A DNA stretch of 64,000 nucleotides from Bradyrhizobium sp. SZCCT0153 (GTDB taxonomy: Bacteria; Pseudomonadota; Alphaproteobacteria; Rhizobiales; Xanthobacteraceae): NCBI RefSeq assembly GCF_018129995.1, contig NZ_JAFCKS010000001.1:717001-781000 (forward strand). The letters are read 5' to 3'. Below the pieces are notes generated by a model. It was not told the origin of the DNA. It saw nothing but the letters and a program-made list of their open reading frames with translations, and searched no databases. How positions within the stretch are numbered: the stretch's first letter is position 1; each line of letters starts with the position of its first letter. A program made the position numbers and the translations under genes. Below are positions 18,572 through 26,791 of the stretch, in pieces.

Positions 18572-19183
18572 ATGACCTTGTCCTTCCTGCTCACCTCGCT
18601 CATCGTCGTCGCCTCGCCCGGCACCGGCGTGCTCTACACGCTGGCCGCGGCGCTGACGCGCGGCTCGCGTGCGAGCATCGCTGCCGCCTTCGGCTGCACG
18701 CTCGGGATCGTGCCGCACATGACGGCCGCGATGCTGGGGCTCGCCGCCGTGCTCCATACCAGCGCGCTCGCCTTCGCCGCGCTGAAATGGTGCGGCGTCG
18801 CCTATCTGCTCTACATGTCCTGGCAGGCGCTGCGCGAGACCGGGGCGCTGGCGGTCGAGGGCGAGATCAAGGAGCGGTCGAGCGGCCGGGTCATCGTCAC
18901 CGGCTTCCTGATCAATATCCTCAATCCAAAACTGTCGATCTTCTTCCTCGCCTTCCTGCCCCAGTTCATCGCCGCGGACGAGCCCCATGTGCTGGCGCGG
19001 ATGCTGGAATTGAGCGGCGCCTTCATGGCGATGACGTTCGCGGTGTTCGTGGTCTACGGCCTCTGCGCCGCCTCGGTGCGCGAGCGCGTCATCTCCCGTC
19101 CGCGCGTCATGGCCTGGCTGCGCCGTAGTTTTGCCGCCGGCTTCGCCGCCCTTGGCGCCAAGCTCGCTTTCGCCGAGCGGTAG
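18572..19183 (+). CDS. LysE family translocator
   Basis: A 203-residue inner-membrane exporter: LTSLIVVASPGTGVLYTLAAALTRGSRASIAAAFGCTLG (the conserved PGP-like loop reads SPGTG), six hydrophobic segments and FLINILNPKLSIFFLAFLPQF. Related to but clearly different from the LysE gene at 5360. Exported substrate unknown. Confidence 0.9.
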   Translation: MTLSFLLTSLIVVASPGTGVLYTLAAALTRGSRASIAAAFGCTLGIVPHMTAAMLGLAAVLHTSALAFAALKWCGVAYLLYMSWQALRETGALAVEGEIKERSSGRVIVTGFLINILNPKLSIFFLAFLPQFIAADEPHVLARMLELSGAFMAMTFAVFVVYGLCAASVRERVISRPRVMAWLRRSFAAGFAALGAKLAFAER

Positions 19184-19186
19184 GCA

Positions 19187-19212
19187 ATAAAAAAGCGGGC
19201 CTTGTGCCCGCC
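19187..19212 (-). terminator. Terminator of the Lys-rich small gene
   Basis: On the minus strand GCGGGC / GCCCGC form a stem with a 5-base loop, followed by six T residues. It ends the transcript of the small Lys-rich gene and may also stop the convergent LysE transcript. Confidence 0.7.
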
Positions 19213-19285
19213 ATCTTCCAGCTCATGGACCTACCCGACGCCCGGGCGGAGCGAGCTCCACCCGGGCAAAGAAAAAGAAGCCTCG

Positions 19286-19354
19286 TTACTTCTTCTTCGC
19301 CTTCTTGGCCTTCTTCGCCTTCTTCTTCGTCGCCTTCTTCGCTTTCTTAGCCAT
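19286..19354 (-). CDS. 22-residue Lys/Ala-rich peptide gene
   Basis: A very short open frame made almost wholly of Lys and Ala, with one Thr (begins MAKKAKKATKKKAKK, ends in three Lys and TAA). It has a good ribosome site (GAGAGGA, 6 bases before the ATG) and its own terminator downstream, which argues that it is expressed. The composition resembles the C-terminal tails of histone H1-like and HU-tail DNA-binding proteins, so nucleic-acid binding is plausible but unproved. Confidence 0.6.
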   Translation of the reverse strand: MAKKAKKATKKKAKKAKKAKKK

Positions 19355-19759
19355 AGTATCCTCTCAAGGGTTCATGGTTAAACGCGACACGAGGGATGCT
19401 CGGCGGAGGGCCAGCCTCGCAACATCCTCAGCGGCAAGCTCAGCAGATTCGCGCGCTTCTGCCCCGCGCTGTCATATCCGTGTCATCGCGTTATCCACAG
19501 CTCAGATGCATTTTCGGGTGATTTTCCGCCCGCGAATCCGCATCACCGCGTCGCAGCGCCATCGCCACCGACATGCCTAACGATCCGACAACGGCGCAGT
19601 CGTTCATGAATCCAAAACCAAGGGCGCGTTTTCGAGCAACGCGGTGAGACTCCGTTAAGCGCGCCGGCCGCATTGTTCCCCGCAAGAAAACGGGGACGGG
19701 GTCATGGACGGACGGCTGCAAGGGACGGGGAGCGCGCGGCTGCGCGTACCGCACGCGCC
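19355..19759. other. Intergenic region, no gene seen
   Basis: About 400 bases between the divergent Lys-rich peptide gene and the cyclase gene. Open frames here are short and unconvincing. A pair of promoters must lie within it, but boxes are not clear. Confidence 0.4.
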
Positions 19760-20971
19760 ATGCTGAACGTGCCGACACTCTGGACCGTGTTCGTCGTCAA
19801 CTTCCTGGCGCTGGGCCTGATCTGGGCCTACGTGACGCGCTCCTATCCGAAATTCGCGGCCGCCCGGTTCTGGATGGCATCGTCCTTCGTCGGCGCGACC
19901 GGCGCGATGGCCGCGCTGGTCCGCCTGTTCGTCACCTCCCCGGTGCCGCTCCTGTTGGGCGGAGCCGGCATCATCGCCGCAAGCTGTTTCGCCGCGATGG
20001 GCATTCAGCGCTTCTACGGCAGGCCGGTGGCCTGGCGCATGATGATTGCGACGGCTGCCCTGAGCGTCGGCGGCACCGCGTTTTTCCTGCTCGTCTTCGA
20101 CCAGATGCAGTTGCGCATGACCTTCTACACGCTTGGGCAGGCCGTTCCGCTGCTGCTGGCATTGCGGCTTCTGCTGTCGCCACAGGACGGCCGCGTCAGT
20201 CCCGGCGCCTGGCTCGCCAGCATCGTCATCCTCACCATCATCGGGATCTTCGTGGCCCGCGTGGTGGGCAATCTGCTTGGCGGGGATTTTTCGGCCGTCG
20301 CCGGCAGCCAGGGCCACGCCGTCATGGTGCTCGGCCTCCTGTTCCTGTCGATGACGCTCAATTTCGGCTTCCTGCTGATGGCGATGGACCGCCTGCGCAA
20401 CGAGGTTGCCGACCTCGCGCTGCTCGACGATCTCACCGGCGTCGCCAACCGGCGGCATCTGTTGCAGCGGCTCGGCGAAGAATGCGCCCGCTCGGAGCGC
20501 AGCGGCGAGCCGTTCTCGTTGCTGGTGATCGATCTCGATGGCTTCAAGAACATCAACGACACCCATGGTCATGCCGCGGGCGATGCCTGCCTCCAGCACT
20601 TCACCCTGATGGCGCAGACCCGCTTAAGGCCCGGCGACATGCTGGCCCGCACCGGCGGCGACGAGTTCTGCGTCGTGCTGCCGTCGTCGTCCTTGCGCGA
20701 GGCGGCCGCGATCGCCCGCCGCGTGCTCGAGGTCTGCCGCCAGGATGCCGCGGCCTGCAATGGCAAGGACATCCCGATCGCGATCTCGATCGGGGCCGCG
20801 CAGTGGGATCGCGACATCGGCCAGTTTCCGGACCGCCTGATCGCGCATGCCGACCACGCCCTCTACGCCGCCAAGAAGAACGGCAAGAACGACTTTGCCG
20901 TCTACGATCCGGCGCCGCCGCTCTCGCCTGAGCCGATCGGGCCGGGCAAGGCCGCACGCAAATTCGCTTGA
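19760..20971 (+). CDS. Membrane diguanylate cyclase (GGDEF)
   Basis: A 403-residue protein with six to seven N-terminal membrane helices (residues 1-210) followed by a GGDEF domain. The active-site loop reads RTGGDEFCVVLP (about residues 296-307), with LLVIDLDGFKNINDTHGHAAGD giving the metal-binding Asp and substrate-binding residues; both are intact, so it should make cyclic di-GMP from two GTP. An inhibitory I-site RxxD is not obvious just upstream (RPGDMLARTGGDEF has RPGD, which could serve). No EAL domain. ATG at 19760 chosen over upstream frame extension. Confidence 0.9.
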   Translation: MLNVPTLWTVFVVNFLALGLIWAYVTRSYPKFAAARFWMASSFVGATGAMAALVRLFVTSPVPLLLGGAGIIAASCFAAMGIQRFYGRPVAWRMMIATAALSVGGTAFFLLVFDQMQLRMTFYTLGQAVPLLLALRLLLSPQDGRVSPGAWLASIVILTIIGIFVARVVGNLLGGDFSAVAGSQGHAVMVLGLLFLSMTLNFGFLLMAMDRLRNEVADLALLDDLTGVANRRHLLQRLGEECARSERSGEPFSLLVIDLDGFKNINDTHGHAAGDACLQHFTLMAQTRLRPGDMLARTGGDEFCVVLPSSSLREAAAIARRVLEVCRQDAAACNGKDIPIAISIGAAQWDRDIGQFPDRLIAHADHALYAAKKNGKNDFAVYDPAPPLSPEPIGPGKAARKFA

Positions 20972-21005
20972 TGGCGTGCTAGGCTCGGGTCCGCACTGGA
21001 CCCGC

Positions 21006-21629
21006 ATGATGATGTCTCGCCTGCTCGCGGCGCTTTTCGCCGCCTTCCTGATCGCACCCGCCGCCGCAACGGACGCCGGGCTCGCAAAACTCGCGCGCGG
21101 CTCCGGCACGCCCGACATTCCCGGCCTGAAGATGGTGTGGCTGGCGCCATGGGGCGATGTCGCCAGCGCAAGGCCCTGGCGCAACATCATCGTGCACCAG
21201 ACCGAGGGACCGGCGGGCTCGGCCCGCGGCGGCGCACAGGAGCAATCGAAGAACCCGACGCGCCGCGGCGTCACCCTCTGGGTCGAGACCGACGGCACGG
21301 TCTATTGGGCGGTCGCGGAGAATCTGGTGCCGACCCATGGCGACGGCGCCAACCGCAACGACAACAAGTACATCGACAACAGATCGACCTATCGCCAGGT
21401 CGTGCGCGACAACTCGATCGGCGTCGAGTTCGCCGGAAACTATCCCGATGTCACGGCAGGCCCGACCGAGGCGCAGGTCGCAGCATGGAAGATCCTGGTC
21501 CAGGTCCTGCGCGCGCGCTACGGCATCCCGCTCGACCACGTCTATGCGCACAACTGGATCGACTACAAGGATGCGCGCTATTGCGAAGGCTGCTGGCTTG
21601 CGACCCTGGCGAGGACCTGGGGGGAATAG
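21006..21629 (+). CDS. Secreted N-acetylmuramoyl-L-alanine amidase (Amidase_2 type)
   Basis: A 207-residue exported protein with a signal peptide (MMMSRLLAALFAAFLIAPAAA). Zinc-amidase landmarks are IIVHQTEGPAGS (first His), VPTHGDGANRND, SIGVEFAGNYPD and HVYAHNWIDYKDARYC near the C-terminus. The family cleaves the amide bond between muramic acid and stem peptide. Any of three consecutive Met codons may start it. Confidence 0.82.
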   Translation: MMMSRLLAALFAAFLIAPAAATDAGLAKLARGSGTPDIPGLKMVWLAPWGDVASARPWRNIIVHQTEGPAGSARGGAQEQSKNPTRRGVTLWVETDGTVYWAVAENLVPTHGDGANRNDNKYIDNRSTYRQVVRDNSIGVEFAGNYPDVTAGPTEAQVAAWKILVQVLRARYGIPLDHVYAHNWIDYKDARYCEGCWLATLARTWGE

Positions 21630-21683
21630 AGGCCGCGCTCCCTCACCCCGCAAGCGGGGCGGGGCGGGGACGATGCGCGTCAA

Positions 21684-22025
21684 TTACACCGGCTGCGCCA
21701 TCCATCCGAAAAACCGCCGGATCAATCCCGGTCGCCGCGGCAGCCCCGGCGGATCGTCTGCCGCGAGCACGCGTTTGAAGAAGTAATCCAGAAACACCAT
21801 GTCGTTCGGCTCGGTGACGGTGAATTTCTCCTCGCCGAAGAAGACACTGTAGTTGAAGAAGAACGGGCCCATGATCGGGATCGTCGCGGTCGAGGCGTAG
21901 TCCTTCGAGATCACGAACTCCGACGGTTCGAGCCCGTGCTCGCGCATCGCCTGCTCGACCAGCGGCAGCTTGCGCATGAACTGGGCGGAGAAGCCGCCGA
22001 CGGTGGATTGCAGGATGATCGCCAC
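21684..22025 (-). CDS. Conserved hypothetical protein
   Basis: A 113-residue protein, MAIILQSTVGGFSAQFMRKLP..., with an aromatic centre (IPIMGPFFFNYSVFFGEEKFTV). No signal peptide, membrane span or known domain can be recognised. It faces the amidase convergently. Composition and lack of an alternative frame support a real gene. Confidence 0.6.
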   Translation of the reverse strand: MAIILQSTVGGFSAQFMRKLPLVEQAMREHGLEPSEFVISKDYASTATIPIMGPFFFNYSVFFGEEKFTVTEPNDMVFLDYFFKRVLAADDPPGLPRRPGLIRRFFGWMAQPV

Positions 22026-22160
22026 GGTGTGTATCCGTTTGCTCGGTGCTGGTCGCTCTCATTTGGGTCGTTGACCGGCGACAAGGGTTCAAGATGCCTG
22101 GCCCGCGCCTGCGCGAACATGCTGCAAGTCACACCTCGAACAAACGCGTCACACCTCAAA

Positions 22161-22189
22161 CAAAAAAGCCGGCGTTGCCGCCGGCTTCT
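22161..22189 (-). terminator. Terminator of rpoH
   Basis: Minus-strand stem AAGCCGGCG / CGCCGGCTT with a 4-base loop followed by a run of T; it lies about 25 bases after the rpoH stop codon. Confidence 0.85.
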
Positions 22190-22213
22190 TGTCTCTTTCG
22201 ATCCGCCAATCTC

Positions 22214-23113
22214 TTACAGCGCGGCTTCCAGCGCGGCCTGTTCGGCCTTTGCGATGGTGCCCTTGACCGCGGCCTGCACCTTTTCGAAGGCGCGGACCTC
22301 GATCTGGCGGACGCGCTCGCGCGACACGCCGAACTCGGCAGCAAGGTCTTCCAGCGTCATCGGCTCATCGGCGAGACGGCGGGCCTCGAAGATGCGGCGT
22401 TCGCGCGGGTTGAGCACGCCCATGGCGCCGTTCAGGGCGTCACGGCGGTGATCATATTCCTCGTGCTCCGCCAGCATGGCTTCCTGGTTGGGCGTGTTGT
22501 CGACCAGCCAGTCCTGCCATTCGCCGGCTTCACCGTCGTCGCGGATCGGAGCATTGAGCGACGCGTCGCCACCGAGGCGGCGGTTCATGTCGATCACGTC
22601 CTGGTCCGTGACGCCGAGGCGCTTGGCAATGATCTTCACCTGGTCGGGGCGGAGATCGCCTTCGTCCAGCGCGGAAATCTTGCTCTTCGCCTTGCGCAGG
22701 TTGAAGAACAGCTTCTTCTGGTTCGCGGTGGTGCCCATCTTCACGAGCGACCAGGAACGCAGGATGTACTCTTGAATAGACGCCTTGATCCACCACATCG
22801 CGTAGGTGGCGAGGCGGAAGCCCTTTTCGGGCTCGAAACGCTTCACCGCCTGCATCAGGCCGACATTGCCTTCCGAGACGACCTCGGAGATCGGCAGGCC
22901 GTAGCCGCGATAGCCCATGGCGATCTTGGCCACGAGACGGAGATGGCTGGTGACGAGTTGGTGCGCCGCGTCGCGATCGTCATGCTCACGCCAACGCTTG
23001 GCGAGCATGTATTCCTGCTGGGGTTCCAGCATCGGGAACTTGCGGATCTCGGCGAGGTAGCGAGAAAGGCCGGATTCTCCATTGAGCACCGGCAAAGCAG
23101 CGGTACGGGCCAT
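22214..23113 (-). CDS. rpoH: RNA polymerase heat-shock sigma factor RpoH (sigma-32)
   Basis: A 299-residue alternative sigma factor. Region 2 is clear (LVTSHLRLVAKIAMGYRGYGLPISEVVSEGN, RLATYAMWWIKASIQEYILRSWSLVK), followed by the RpoH-specific box QKKLFFNLRKAKSKI, and region 4 (LEDLAAEFGVSRERVRQIEVRAFEKVQ). It directs heat-shock genes. ATG at 23113 has GGAGGG upstream. Alphaproteobacteria such as Bradyrhizobium carry several rpoH genes; which one this is cannot be told. Confidence 0.97.
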   Translation of the reverse strand: MARTAALPVLNGESGLSRYLAEIRKFPMLEPQQEYMLAKRWREHDDRDAAHQLVTSHLRLVAKIAMGYRGYGLPISEVVSEGNVGLMQAVKRFEPEKGFRLATYAMWWIKASIQEYILRSWSLVKMGTTANQKKLFFNLRKAKSKISALDEGDLRPDQVKIIAKRLGVTDQDVIDMNRRLGGDASLNAPIRDDGEAGEWQDWLVDNTPNQEAMLAEHEEYDHRRDALNGAMGVLNPRERRIFEARRLADEPMTLEDLAAEFGVSRERVRQIEVRAFEKVQAAVKGTIAKAEQAALEAAL

Positions 23114-23332
23114 ACTGAAGCCCTCCAAAGGTTCAGGCCCCCGATAGCGGCGGGCCAGGCAGACGACCGCTGTGTTAAAGCCGGCCGTAGCTGCGATGTT
23201 CCGCGTTGGTCATTTCCAACGCAGGCGCAATATAACCCAAGGGGGGCCAAAAAGGGAAGGATTGCTGACGTCACGTCCCCGTGTGGCAGCTATAACTTTT
23301 TGTAATGTAACGCTTTTCTTAAAGCCCCTGCG

Positions 23333-24340
23333 TCATAGCGCCGCTTTCAGAGCGCCTTGCAGGAGAAGCAAATCCTCCGGCAGTGGCGCCTCCCAGTGGA
23401 GTAATTCTCCGGTTCTCGGGTGCTCCAATTCCAGCAGATAGGCATGCAGGGCCTGCCGCCCCAGCGCCGTCAAGGCTGCCTGAGACTCGGGGCCGAGATG
23501 GTTCGCCTTGGTCTTGAAGTGCGGGCCATAGACGGCGTCGCCCATCAGGGGATGGCCGAAATGGGCGAGGTGGACGCGGATCTGGTGGGTGCGTCCGGTC
23601 TCGAGCTCGCAGGCGAGCAGTGAAGCGATCGGCTTGCCGTCGCGCCCGGCAAAACTCTCCAGGATTTCCCAATGTGTGACGGCCTCGCGGCCGCCCTGGC
23701 GCACCGCCATCTTCTCGCGCGCGTGCGGGTGGCGGTCGATCGGCGCATCCACGGTGCCGCGATGGCGGCCCGGCAGGCCCCAGGCAAAGGCCATGTAGCC
23801 GCGCCGCATCGCCCCGGTGCGGCCGTGGTCGGCGAATTGCGCGGTGAGCGAGGCGTGCGCAAGGTCGTTCTTGGCGACCACCATCAGCCCGGTCGTGTCC
23901 TTGTCGAGCCGGTGCACGATCCCCGGCCGGCGCACCCCGCCGATGCCGGAGAGCGAAGTTCCGCAATGGGCGATCAGCGCGTTCACCAGCGTCCCGGTCT
24001 CGTGCCCGGCCGCGGGGTGTACCACCAGCCCCTTCGGCTTGTTGAGGACGACGATGTCGTCGTCCTCGAACACGATATCGAGGGCGATATCCTCGCCCTT
24101 GGGCTCCGCCGGGGCCGCCTCCGGCACGTCGATTATGATCGTATCGCCCGAAGTGACGTGATAAGCGGGGTCGCGGACCGCGGTGGCCTTCAGGCTGACC
24201 GCGCCCGCCAGAATCAGGGCTTTCAGCCTCGATCGCGACAGGTCGGAAAGGTGCGCCGCCAGCACGCGGTCGAGCCGGGCCGAGCCCTCGTCGCCGCCGA
24301 CCACGACCTCCAACCTTTGCGCTGAGCCTGAGTTTTCCAT
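23333..24340 (-). CDS. RluA/RluD-family pseudouridine synthase
   Basis: A 335-residue rRNA-modifying enzyme that converts uridine to pseudouridine. An N-terminal S4 RNA-binding domain (ARLDRVLAAHLSDLSRSRLKALILAGAV) is followed by the catalytic domain with HRLDKDTTG; the catalytic Asp is D146. Further landmarks are VHPAAGHETGTLVNAL and TGRTHQIRVHLAHFGHPLMGD. RluD-type (23S positions 1911/1915/1917) is the likeliest class. Its ATG overlaps, on the opposite strand, the ATG of the next gene. Confidence 0.93.
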   Translation of the reverse strand: MENSGSAQRLEVVVGGDEGSARLDRVLAAHLSDLSRSRLKALILAGAVSLKATAVRDPAYHVTSGDTIIIDVPEAAPAEPKGEDIALDIVFEDDDIVVLNKPKGLVVHPAAGHETGTLVNALIAHCGTSLSGIGGVRRPGIVHRLDKDTTGLMVVAKNDLAHASLTAQFADHGRTGAMRRGYMAFAWGLPGRHRGTVDAPIDRHPHAREKMAVRQGGREAVTHWEILESFAGRDGKPIASLLACELETGRTHQIRVHLAHFGHPLMGDAVYGPHFKTKANHLGPESQAALTALGRQALHAYLLELEHPRTGELLHWEAPLPEDLLLLQGALKAAL

Positions 24341-24683
24341 GACGACGTCTGATACCGCTGTTCCCGAACCGAGCCCCGAGCAGGCCGCGCTGTTCGCGCG
24401 GGTGCGGCGGATGATGCTGATCGCGGGGTTGACGACGGCGCTGGCAATCTGCGCCGTCCTGATCGCGGTGGGCTACCGCCTTTTCAAGTCGGAGGGAAGG
24501 GCGGCCGAGCCGGTCGGCGACGTCACCGCCACCCTGCCGAAGGGCGCCAGGATCGTCTCGACCGGGGTCGCCGGCGACCGGCTCGTGGTCACGCTGGACA
24601 TCGGCGGGGTCACCGAGATCCGCACCTTCGACGCCCACACACTGAAGCCGACCGGGAAGCTGAAATTTGCCAATGAGCCGTAA
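24339..24683 (+). CDS. Small single-span membrane protein (DUF6476-like)
   Basis: A 114-residue protein: short acidic N-terminus, one membrane helix (residues 28-48, LIAGLTTALAICAVLIAVGY), then a small periplasmic domain with ATLPKGARIVSTGVAGDRLVVTLDIGG. The layout matches small alphaproteobacterial proteins listed as DUF6476; the match is from memory. Its start codon overlaps the divergent pseudouridine synthase start (CATG), so both must have promoters inside the other's coding region. Confidence 0.65.
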   Translation: MTTSDTAVPEPSPEQAALFARVRRMMLIAGLTTALAICAVLIAVGYRLFKSEGRAAEPVGDVTATLPKGARIVSTGVAGDRLVVTLDIGGVTEIRTFDAHTLKPTGKLKFANEP

Positions 24684-24740
24684 AAGGGCGGTTCGGGTCC
24701 TTGCGGCGGACAAATTTCGAGGTTATTGGCTAGCCCTCAC

Positions 24741-24815
24741 GCTCCCTTCGTCTAGCGGTTAGGACGCGGCCCTCTCAAGGCTGAAACAGGGGTTCGATTC
24801 CCCTAGGGAGCGCCA
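24741..24815 (+). tRNA. tRNA-Glu (anticodon CTC)
   Basis: A full cloverleaf: acceptor GCTCCCT / AGGGAGC, D-arm with TCTAGCGGTTAGGAC, anticodon stem CGGCC / GGCTG around loop CTCTCAA (anticodon CTC), T-arm AGGGG / CCCCT with loop TTCGATT, discriminator G and encoded CCA. Its 3' half is the island insertion site; the gene stays intact after insertion. Confidence 0.95.
24769..24815 (+). repeat. Left attachment site (attL), 47-bp repeat in tRNA-Glu
   Basis: The 47 bp from the anticodon stem to CCA of tRNA-Glu are repeated exactly at the right end of the island. Insertion at the 3' end of a tRNA gene, with the tRNA restored, is standard for tyrosine integrases. Confidence 0.92.
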
Positions 24816-24852
24816 GACAATTCAACAACTTAGAGACGCAACGGAAAAGTCG

Positions 24853-24893
24853 TCGAATATCCGTTGAATAAGCGTCGGCGGACGTTGGCGAAC
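24853..24893. promoter_or_regulatory. Candidate integrase arm-binding repeats, left end
   Basis: TCGAATATCC at 24853, GGCGGAC at 24877 and GGCGAAC at 24887 occur here and again inside the right end of the island. Matching short repeats near both ends of an integrative element are the usual form of integrase or excisionase arm sites. Confidence 0.55.
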
Positions 24894-25255
24894 TCCAACA
24901 CACTGATTCACGGATCCAGCCACGCGCAGGTTCGCGCGCATAGATCCGGCAGCCCCGTTGGCAATCCGAGCGAGATTATAACGCACGAGCAGCAGGACTT
25001 GAGCCTGCACTTTGATCGTTATGAGCCGCAGACTATCGATCAGCTTTGTTGATTTTTCTGCATTTCGGTAAAGTCCGATCGCGATCGTTGCGTTCCGGTC
25101 GGATCGTTTCTGATGCGAAACTGGGGCAGTTACTTAGTCCGTGGTTTTGGGCTATGGGCCATTGCTCTCGGGCCGTTGAACTAATCAGTTAAAAAATCGA
25201 CCAGGCGGTTCTCCTCCGTCGCTGGACTGCGCCGATCGCGGCATTCGAGAGGTCG
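24894..25255. other. Left island end, no intact gene
   Basis: About 360 bases with no supportable gene or RNA between the arm-type repeats and the recombinase remnant. Confidence 0.4.
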
Positions 25256-25670
25256 TTGCGGAGGGAGAGGCACGCTACAAGCAGGCGTGCCGTTAAACAG
25301 GTCCAAAGCTGGTTGGGTCATTCACGGATCAGCACGACCGCGATCTACACCGCTTCGCGCGCGCCCGAGGATATCGAATGCGCGACCGCGTTCTGGCGAG
25401 ATGCCGGTCTAGATCGGGACCGAATCGTGGCTCAAATTGACCCGCTCAACCGGGTCATTGGTGCGAGGATGCGAAGGCTGCGGGTTGCGCTTGGCCTGAC
25501 CCAAACTGAATTAGGTGCCTACGTTTCAGTGACGCAGCAGCAATTCCAGAAATGCGAGTCGGTCACGATAGCATCGCAGTGAGCAAGCTTACGCTGTTGG
25601 CAACCGTGCTAGAATACCCGATAGCGAGCGTCTTTGCGCTGGCGCTCGCCGCTTCTGAATCATTGTGACG
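25256..25670 (+). pseudogene. Remnant of a tyrosine recombinase C-terminus followed by a frameshifted XRE-type HTH
   Basis: The first 35 codons read VQSWLGHSRISTTAIYTASRAPEDIE, the C-terminal box of a XerC/D-like recombinase with the nucleophilic Tyr, but nothing upstream encodes the rest. The same frame runs into an HTH (LNRVIGARMRRLRVALGLTQ, TELGAYVSVTQQQFQKCES) and then meets a stop at 25580. One missing G near 25561 explains this: shifting frame continues the HTH domain as GHDSIAVSKLTLLATVLEYP to a stop at 25668-25670. So both parts look dead. The HTH alone, if the shift is a sequencing error, would be a small XRE regulator. Confidence 0.65.
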
Positions 25671-25674
25671 AGAA

Positions 25675-26766
25675 ATGACCAAGCCCGCGAAGACTAGACC
25701 GTTCATCAGCAAAGTACGTTGCATTTACACCGGCAAAGTGATCGATCCGTTGGATGCTGCCCTCAAGCCGAGCGTCGAGCATATCATCCCACTCGCATTG
25801 GGTGGGTCGAACCAGTTTACGACGCGCGACGTATCGTCGGCGGCAAACAGCCGAGCCGGCGATGAAATCGACGATGCGGTTGCCAGCACCCTTCCGTTCT
25901 TGATGCTGCGCCATCGCTACAAGCTTCAGGGGAACCGCAAGGTTATACCCTGTCTGAAGATGAAGGGTGAATTCATCGACATCAAAGAGTCAGCCGAAAT
26001 CAGCGTCAGCGCGGAGGGGGATATCGATTTCACGTTCCAGAATGAAAAGAAGATATCCGGAAAGATCATCTCGCTGGGCTCAACCGAGGACCGGGTGCGC
26101 TTTTTCCTTCGCGGGCGGCTTGAGCAAGCCAAACAGCGGAAGCAGCATCTTTACTCCCAATTTGGCGAAATCACGGACGATGAGGATATCGAGATTGCGC
26201 TTCTTCTCGCCAACCGAAACGAAGGCCGCGACTTCAAGGCCAGCGTGACGGTCGACATTTCGGCATTTAACGAAGCTCGCGCGCGCCTCATGGTTAAAAT
26301 TGCGCTCGGATTGGGCCACCGGGTCCTTGGTCCCGAATGGACGTTTGGGCCGGGTGGCATCATGCTAAGGAGCCACCTCTTCCCGGGGGAAAAGGATCTG
26401 AACTTTGGTTTGCTGAAGGGCACCATCGATGCCGACGTTCCCGCGGTCCTCGCAGATATTGTCGGCCTTGCCAATAATCGGCATGTCCTGGCCGTGCTTC
26501 CCAACGGCAAATCGACGTCTGCCTTTATCTCTTTATTCGGAGGTCAGGCGGGTACTGCCGTGGTTGACCTTGGCTACGACTCCCGCCGCAAATTCAACCG
26601 TGCTGTGAACAAGGGCGAGCGTCTCGACTGCGCGTTCTCAATCCCGCTCGAGGTTGCGGGATCACGACCCCTGGAGGTGCGCTCGATCCACGAACTGGCC
26701 AATGCGGCAAACCTCAATGGAATTTTGCCAAAATCGCGAACCGAAGCCAAACGGCTATTGCGGTGA
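25675..26766 (+). CDS. HNH endonuclease domain protein
   Basis: A 363-residue protein whose N-terminus is an HNH nuclease: RCIYTGKVI then SVEHIIPLALGGSNQF (E35-H36 of the HNH first motif) and SSAANSRAGDEIDD (the Asn/His-equivalent second half). The rest has no family I recognise; DRVRFFLRGRLEQAKQRK and the long C-terminal region are probably DNA- or modification-sensing. It begins 5 bases after the HTH remnant and stands alone on the plus strand, facing a convergent CoiA-like nuclease. Likely a defence nuclease; activity inferred. Confidence 0.75.
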   Translation: MTKPAKTRPFISKVRCIYTGKVIDPLDAALKPSVEHIIPLALGGSNQFTTRDVSSAANSRAGDEIDDAVASTLPFLMLRHRYKLQGNRKVIPCLKMKGEFIDIKESAEISVSAEGDIDFTFQNEKKISGKIISLGSTEDRVRFFLRGRLEQAKQRKQHLYSQFGEITDDEDIEIALLLANRNEGRDFKASVTVDISAFNEARARLMVKIALGLGHRVLGPEWTFGPGGIMLRSHLFPGEKDLNFGLLKGTIDADVPAVLADIVGLANNRHVLAVLPNGKSTSAFISLFGGQAGTAVVDLGYDSRRKFNRAVNKGERLDCAFSIPLEVAGSRPLEVRSIHELANAANLNGILPKSRTEAKRLLR

Positions 26767-26791
26767 CCTGTGCGATGCCTCGTATTCTGGT

